DNA from: Acinetobacter sp.
GTDB lineage: Bacteria > Pseudomonadota > Gammaproteobacteria > Pseudomonadales > Moraxellaceae
Reading direction: 5' to 3'
Assembly: GCA_030152605.1 (NCBI GenBank)
Contig: JASLJB010000066.1
Location: forward strand, 1 to 10,627
Length of the DNA: 10,627 bases
The translations under genes and the position numbers were made by a program. The first letter of the stretch is position 1, and each line of letters starts with the position of its first letter. The notes under the pieces are model-generated. The model was not told where the DNA came from. It was given only the letters and a program-made list of their open reading frames with translations, and ran no database searches. Shown in pieces: positions 6,649 through 10,627 of the stretch.

Positions 6649-8604
6649 TTATGGATTGCGTACAGGAATAGCCGGCATGCGACTTTCAATCACCTGAGGC
6701 CCTTGATTTAACAGCATGCCGTAATGCACTGCATTGGCCATGACATTTTTGACATAGTCACGTGTTTCAGCCAATGGAATCGCTTCGGTATATTGGTCTG
6801 CTGAGAGTACGCTTTGTTCAGGCTGCCAACGCTTGGCTCGATTTGGACCGGCATTATAGCCCGCCGTCGCCAAAACGGGGTTGCCACTGAGTTGGCCTTG
6901 GATCATGGACAGGTAAAAAGTACCGTATCGAATATTGGTGTTGGTGTCGGTTAAAGCAGCGGGATTATAAGTTTCACCCATTTGTCTTGCAACGAGTTTT
7001 GCCGTGTTGGGCATAATTTGCATCAAGCCGCCTGCGCCGACATGCGATCGAGCAGAACTGACAAAACGACTTTCTTGACGCATCAAACCATAGGCCCATG
7101 CGGGATCAATCCCGGCATTGCGGCTGTGATTGACCACGGTGCTTTGATGCGGTGTGGCATAGCGATAAGTATAGTTATGTTTCTTGGTGGTTCGGTCCGC
7201 CGCATAGATGGCACGGTCATACCAACCCATATCGGTGGCACGTTTTGCCGCTGCTAACAATAAGCCATCGTCATGTTTAAGATAGGCTTGGCGTACCGCC
7301 CAGTTCCATTCGCGGTTGACATAGTTCGCCGGTGCATTGATTTCACGCAAAGTAAAAGCACGGCGGAAATGGATATCTTGATAAAGACGCTGCACATCCG
7401 CATTGCTCGGCTGCTCTGAAGGTTGCGCTGCATTGTAGCGTTGACCCAAATGGTCTTTGGCCAACAAGTTATGATAGTCATCGCCGGCATTGGCCAAACG
7501 CTTATAAATGTCTTCCGCGATATTTTTCGATTTGCGATCACCACGTTGCTCAGAGGCACGTGCCAACCAGTACTGCCAACGGTCTTCTTCACGCTGCGAA
7601 ACACTCATGCTGTCAATCGCACGAATTACGCTTTCCCAACTACCAAAGCGGATCGCTTGACGTGCATAAATTTCAGCTTCTTCGTTGGTAAACGGTGCAC
7701 CATAACTGGCATCAAAGGCTTTTAACACCTCAGCATTAAAATTGTTCTTCATCACCGTGGTGCCGCCAATATAACCCACCGTGCGGTAAATATATTTTTG
7801 TACGTCCTCAGGCACACCCTGCGTCAAGCGCGGTAAGGACTGTAGTGCTGAGTTGAGATCACTATCGGCCACACGCCCCAATGCAAATACCAAGTAGGCA
7901 TAGTCATTAACATTGGCCTTAGGCGCAGACCAAAGATAGTTCAATGGGCTGGCTTGTATTTGATTGAATTGTGCTAAAGATAAATTAATCCCAAGACTCT
8001 GTGCGGTGGCTAAAGCCTGACCAGACTGCCCTGCGCGCAACTGTGCATATAGACGTTGCTGACGATCTTGGGTGGTCATCAAAGGACTAGAGAGCATCAA
8101 ACGCCCCAAACCATGACAAGACTCAGGCTGACTATTGGTGGCTAACCAAACATCTTTATACTCGGCAAATACCAATGGATCGCCGGTCTTGGCGCGAACT
8201 TGTGCAACCGCACAGCTCTCGGCCTGATCCGGGTTACTGACATAGGGTAATACGGATTGTGCGCCGGCAAAGTCAGCTTGTTTTACTTTTTCTTCTACAA
8301 AGTCCGCAGCAAGCTTTTCTGCCATGGCGGAATTTGGATAGCGCTGCACATAAGACACGATGTTGGCTGCAGGTTGAAAGCCTAAATTTGAATTGAGGGA
8401 CCAGTATTCAGGATAATAGCCCAATACGTCATTTTGCATCGAGGCACGATACTGCTCTAACAGCCCGATATTACCGCTTCCCGCCGCACGTAATGCATCA
8501 TTGAATTGAGATTCTGCCGCCTGTGCGACTGTTGCACCGGTCAGGGCCAAACAACTCAATAGATAGGATGTTAGTTTTTTTAGCGCTAATTGTTGTTTGA
8601 ACAC
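6649..8604 (-). CDS. slt: Soluble lytic murein transglycosylase (Slt70-like)
   Basis: Periplasmic enzyme that cleaves the MurNAc-GlcNAc bond of peptidoglycan to give 1,6-anhydro products. With the chosen start it has 651 residues. A signal peptide ends at AQA (about residue 29). A long alpha-superhelical region follows to about 480, including the linker landmark RWQYWLARA. The C-terminal catalytic SLT domain (about 488-600) has catalytic E511 in RQESRF, GLMQIMP and AGYNAGP. The GTG at 8604 is preceded by GGAAGG at 6 bases and gives an ideal short signal peptide (FKQQLALKKL, then a hydrophobic core). An ATG at 8625, with AAAGG at 6 bases, is the main alternative and adds 7 residues. The ATG at 8643 and GTG at 8649 lack a binding site. 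Downstream is the RNase T2-like gene. Confidence 0.93.
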   Translation of the reverse strand: MFKQQLALKKLTSYLLSCLALTGATVAQAAESQFNDALRAAGSGNIGLLEQYRASMQNDVLGYYPEYWSLNSNLGFQPAANIVSYVQRYPNSAMAEKLAADFVEEKVKQADFAGAQSVLPYVSNPDQAESCAVAQVRAKTGDPLVFAEYKDVWLATNSQPESCHGLGRLMLSSPLMTTQDRQQRLYAQLRAGQSGQALATAQSLGINLSLAQFNQIQASPLNYLWSAPKANVNDYAYLVFALGRVADSDLNSALQSLPRLTQGVPEDVQKYIYRTVGYIGGTTVMKNNFNAEVLKAFDASYGAPFTNEEAEIYARQAIRFGSWESVIRAIDSMSVSQREEDRWQYWLARASEQRGDRKSKNIAEDIYKRLANAGDDYHNLLAKDHLGQRYNAAQPSEQPSNADVQRLYQDIHFRRAFTLREINAPANYVNREWNWAVRQAYLKHDDGLLLAAAKRATDMGWYDRAIYAADRTTKKHNYTYRYATPHQSTVVNHSRNAGIDPAWAYGLMRQESRFVSSARSHVGAGGLMQIMPNTAKLVARQMGETYNPAALTDTNTNIRYGTFYLSMIQGQLSGNPVLATAGYNAGPNRAKRWQPEQSVLSADQYTEAIPLAETRDYVKNVMANAVHYGMLLNQGPQVIESRMPAIPVRNP

Positions 8605-8841
8605 GACGAACCTTCCAACTTGCATGACATGCCTTTGATACATTTTCACGGTTTTAGAGGCATAGTTTAATTATTCTGGATCAGTTCTACTGTTGTGTTA
8701 TGTAACCTCATGATTCAAAAAAACTAATAAGCTCCACTTTTGACCCTAGATTCAAGATTATCACAGCACTTTTTAATAGTTCGCGCTTTTCAATTTAAAT
8801 GCTGTAAAATAACTAGCTTTAAAATACGTTCGCCTCGGCCC

Positions 8842-8876
8842 TTGACTGCAAACAACTATTTTGTTTGCAACGTCAA
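8842..8876. repeat. 14-bp interrupted inverted repeat upstream of miaB
   Basis: TTGAC (8842-8846) and TGCAAACAA (8847-8855) face TTGTTTGCA (8861-8869) and GTCAA (8872-8876). The loop is CTATT (8856-8860) and the only irregularity is a 2-base bulge AC (8870-8871) in the right arm. No T-run follows on either strand, so this is not a simple terminator. It ends 50 bases before the miaB start and 39 before its ribosome binding site. It could be an operator dyad or a hairpin in the miaB leader. Confidence 0.7.
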
Positions 8877-8915
8877 TTACCTCGCCACGCAATTTGCTTA
8901 TATTTTTATTTTATT

Positions 8916-8926
8916 GAGGATCCTCC
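8916..8926 (+). promoter_or_regulatory. miaB ribosome binding site inside a palindrome
   Basis: The Shine-Dalgarno GAGGA (8916-8920) is 6 bases before the miaB ATG and forms the left half of the perfect palindrome GAGGATCCTC (8916-8925). Folding in cis could give only a 3-bp stem, so sequestration is probably weak. It fixes the miaB start at 8927. Confidence 0.7.
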
Positions 8927-10387
8927 ATGACGGTTCAAACCTTCATCCCCAATGTTGCCGAAGCTGCTTCAGAAAACACTGTTCACCAGCCACAGCACAC
9001 CCCAGCCGCCGATGTCGATACAGTGAAAAAACTGTACATCGAAACGCAAGGGTGTCAGATGAATGAGTATGACAGTCACCGCATGGCAGACCTTTTGGGC
9101 GATTCGCACGGTTATGTGCTGACCAGCAATCCGCAAGATGCCGACATCTTGCTCATGAATACCTGCTCGATTCGTGAGAAAGCACAAGAAAAAGTTTTCT
9201 CTGAACTCGGTCGTTGGCGCAAGCTCAAAGAAAAGAATCCGGATCTGGTCATCGGTGTGGGCGGCTGCGTGGCCTCGCAAGAAGGCGATAACATTCATAA
9301 GCGTGCGCCTTATGTGGATATGGTCTTTGGCCCACAAACCTTACACCGTCTACCGCAGATGCTGGATCAGCATCATCATCAGTTTGAAAAACCGAAAAAA
9401 GAAAAAATCAAATTGGTCGATATTTCATTTCCAGATATTGAGAAATTTGACTTCCTGCCTGAGCCACGGGTTGAAGGCTATAAAGCCTTTGTATCCATCA
9501 TGGAAGGTTGCTCAAAGTACTGTTCTTTCTGCGTGGTACCGTACACCCGCGGTGAAGAAGTCTCGCGTCCACTGGATGATGTCTTGGCTGAAATCGCCGG
9601 CTTGGCTGAAAAAGGCGTGCGTGAAATTACCCTACTGGGCCAAAACGTTAATGGCTATCGCGGTGAAACCTTTGAGGGTGAAATCTGCACCTTTGACCAG
9701 CTACTACGCTTAGTCGCTGAAATCCCAGGGGTCGGTCGTCTACGCTATACCACTTCACATCCACTTGAATTTTCAGAAGCCTTGATCGAATGCTATCGCG
9801 ATCTCCCACAAATGGTTTCACATCTACATTTACCGGTACAAAGTGGCTCCAATGCGGTATTACAGGCGATGAAACGTAATCACAGCATCGATGTTTATAT
9901 CGACAAGATCGCAAAATTACGTAAAGCCCGTCCCGATATGCATTTGTCCAGTGACTTTATCATCGGCTTCCCGGGTGAAACGGACGCACACTTCGAAGAA
10001 ACCTATCAGTTTATTCAAGATCTCGACTTTGACCATTCTTATAGCTTCGTCTATTCAAAACGTCCAGGTACGCCTGCGGCTGAAATTGAAGATGATCTAC
10101 CAGAATCGGTTAAAAAAGAACGTCTGGCCAAAGTTCAACATTGGATCAAACAGTCCAGTATTCGTAAAACCGATGCCATGTTGGGGACCACACAACGCGT
10201 GCTGATCGAGAAAGTTTCTGACAAAGAACCGAATCTTTTAGTCGGTACTGCAGACAATACACGTTTGGTCACATTTATCGGTGATCCAAGCTGGGTCGGA
10301 CGTTTCGGGGAAATAGAGATTACCGAAATCAAAACTTTAAATTTAGTTTATGGCGAGCTCTTGAATCTTGAGCCCGACGTGGCGTAA
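8927..10387 (+). CDS. miaB: tRNA-2-methylthio-N6-dimethylallyladenosine synthase MiaB
   Basis: Radical-SAM enzyme with two [4Fe-4S] clusters that adds the methylthio group to i6A37 of tRNAs, giving ms2i6A37. The N-terminal MTTase domain has the auxiliary-cluster cysteines C43 (QGCQMNEYDS), C80 (NTCSIREKA) and C114 (GGCVASQ). The radical-SAM signature CSKYCSFC gives C195, C199 and C202 and is followed by VVPYTRG. HLPVQSGS (301-308) and FIIGFPGET (344-352) are further family landmarks. A TRAM domain occupies about 415-480. The protein has 486 residues; the conserved part starts near K35, so about 30 extra residues precede the N-terminus seen in E. coli MiaB. The ATG has GAGGA at 6 bases. The PhoH-like gene ybeZ follows after 39 bases, as in many gammaproteobacteria. 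Confidence 0.97.
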   Translation: MTVQTFIPNVAEAASENTVHQPQHTPAADVDTVKKLYIETQGCQMNEYDSHRMADLLGDSHGYVLTSNPQDADILLMNTCSIREKAQEKVFSELGRWRKLKEKNPDLVIGVGGCVASQEGDNIHKRAPYVDMVFGPQTLHRLPQMLDQHHHQFEKPKKEKIKLVDISFPDIEKFDFLPEPRVEGYKAFVSIMEGCSKYCSFCVVPYTRGEEVSRPLDDVLAEIAGLAEKGVREITLLGQNVNGYRGETFEGEICTFDQLLRLVAEIPGVGRLRYTTSHPLEFSEALIECYRDLPQMVSHLHLPVQSGSNAVLQAMKRNHSIDVYIDKIAKLRKARPDMHLSSDFIIGFPGETDAHFEETYQFIQDLDFDHSYSFVYSKRPGTPAAEIEDDLPESVKKERLAKVQHWIKQSSIRKTDAMLGTTQRVLIEKVSDKEPNLLVGTADNTRLVTFIGDPSWVGRFGEIEITEIKTLNLVYGELLNLEPDVA

Positions 10388-10426
10388 TGTAGAGTTATCG
10401 TCCTCACTAACCTAAAAGGATATCTC

Positions 10427-10627
10427 TTGACTGCAGCGATTCGACGTACAGTAGCTTTTCCTGGTGTTTCGATGGAGCGTTTAAAAAGTATGCTCGGTGC
10501 ATACAACGGTCATTTGAAACAAATCGAACAACGTTTAGATGTCAAAATATCTCATCGAGGTGATTCGTTTTACCTCGATGGCGAAATAGATGCAGTTGAA
10601 AGAGCGGAAGTTCTGTTGCAACGACTG
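10427..10627 (+). CDS. ybeZ: PhoH-like ATPase YbeZ, N-terminal part (cut by the window edge)
   Basis: The 67 visible codons run in frame to the last base. They encode the KH-like N-terminal region of the PhoH-like family: MLGAYNGHLKQIEQRLDVKI, then SHRGDSFYLDG, then VERAEVLLQRL. This matches the usual 'L.G..N.HLK.IE.RL.V.I..RG..F...G' pattern. The P-loop ATPase domain lies beyond the edge. YbeZ works with the endoribonuclease YbeY in rRNA maturation and ribosome quality control, and the two genes usually follow miaB. Translation seems to start at TTG (10427-10429), 6 bases after AAAAGGA. The next in-frame ATG (10472) has no good binding site and would remove conserved residues less plausibly. 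Confidence 0.85.
   Translation, partial: MTAAIRRTVAFPGVSMERLKSMLGAYNGHLKQIEQRLDVKISHRGDSFYLDGEIDAVERAEVLLQRL

Larger units (their letters stand above)
8605..8926. other. Divergent slt-miaB intergenic region
   Basis: 322 AT-rich bases hold the promoters of both genes. For miaB, -10-like TAAAAT boxes occur at 8805-8810 and 8820-8825, and TATATT at 8899-8904, none with a good -35. No strong slt promoter is visible on the minus strand. A large inverted repeat at 8842-8876 is listed separately. Nothing in the stretch looks coding. Confidence 0.5.

Noticed and set aside
8842..8847. TTGACT as the -35 box of the miaB promoter
   Set aside because: No -10-like sequence occurs 15-19 bases downstream; the hexamer is better explained as part of the left arm of the inverted repeat.
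9174..9713. Long open frame in another phase inside miaB
   Set aside because: The MiaB frame carries all the catalytic motifs across this stretch. The alternative product is Lys/Trp/Ser-rich with no family features and no binding site.
1..10627. Mobile element, CRISPR array or prophage-type system
   Set aside because: No transposase, integrase, terminal inverted repeats, spaced repeats or phage-like genes were seen. All recognised genes are core housekeeping or envelope genes with similar base composition.

Overview
The window reads as an ordinary chromosomal segment of a gammaproteobacterium, most likely Acinetobacter or a close relative in the Moraxellaceae. This rests on moderate-to-low GC, a CDP-alcohol-type PssA with an acidic N-terminal tail (not the E. 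coli phospholipase-D-like enzyme), the type of malate dehydrogenase, and a miaB-ybeZ pair. I recognised the families by eye, and the species is not determined. There are nine complete genes and one partial gene. I see no insertion sequence, prophage, CRISPR array or tRNA.

Left part (1-3089, mostly minus strand): a strong sigma70-like promoter at 56-83 points out of the left edge, with a leader hairpin after it. It looks like the start of a stable-RNA operon, possibly rRNA. Next come three genes all read leftwards: rlmJ (23S rRNA m6A2030 methyltransferase), pssA (phosphatidylserine synthase) and a 356-residue protein of unknown function. pssA probably has its own promoter in the 85-base gap after rlmJ.

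Middle part (3204-5603): two rightward genes, divergent from rlmJ, encode an EGLN/PHD-type 2-oxoglutarate prolyl hydroxylase and an uncharacterised helical protein. They converge on mdh (malate dehydrogenase, minus strand) and share a perfect two-way terminator with it at 4559-4588. A 357-base gap upstream of mdh holds its leader and no convincing gene.

Right part (5961-10627): slt (periplasmic lytic transglycosylase) and, 22 bases downstream, a secreted RNase T2-fold protein form a leftward pair. The RNase T2 protein has lost the catalytic residues of both active-site segments, so it is probably a pseudoenzyme; this is the most interesting item in the window. Divergent from slt is miaB (tRNA ms2i6A37 methylthiotransferase), with a long inverted repeat in its upstream region. 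The start of the PhoH-like gene ybeZ follows and is cut by the window edge.

Several genes concern the translation machinery (the probable stable-RNA promoter, rlmJ, a candidate EF-Tu hydroxylase, miaB, ybeZ), but they lie in separate transcription units, so I do not claim a single system. slt and the RNase T2-like protein are both predicted to be exported and may work in the same compartment.
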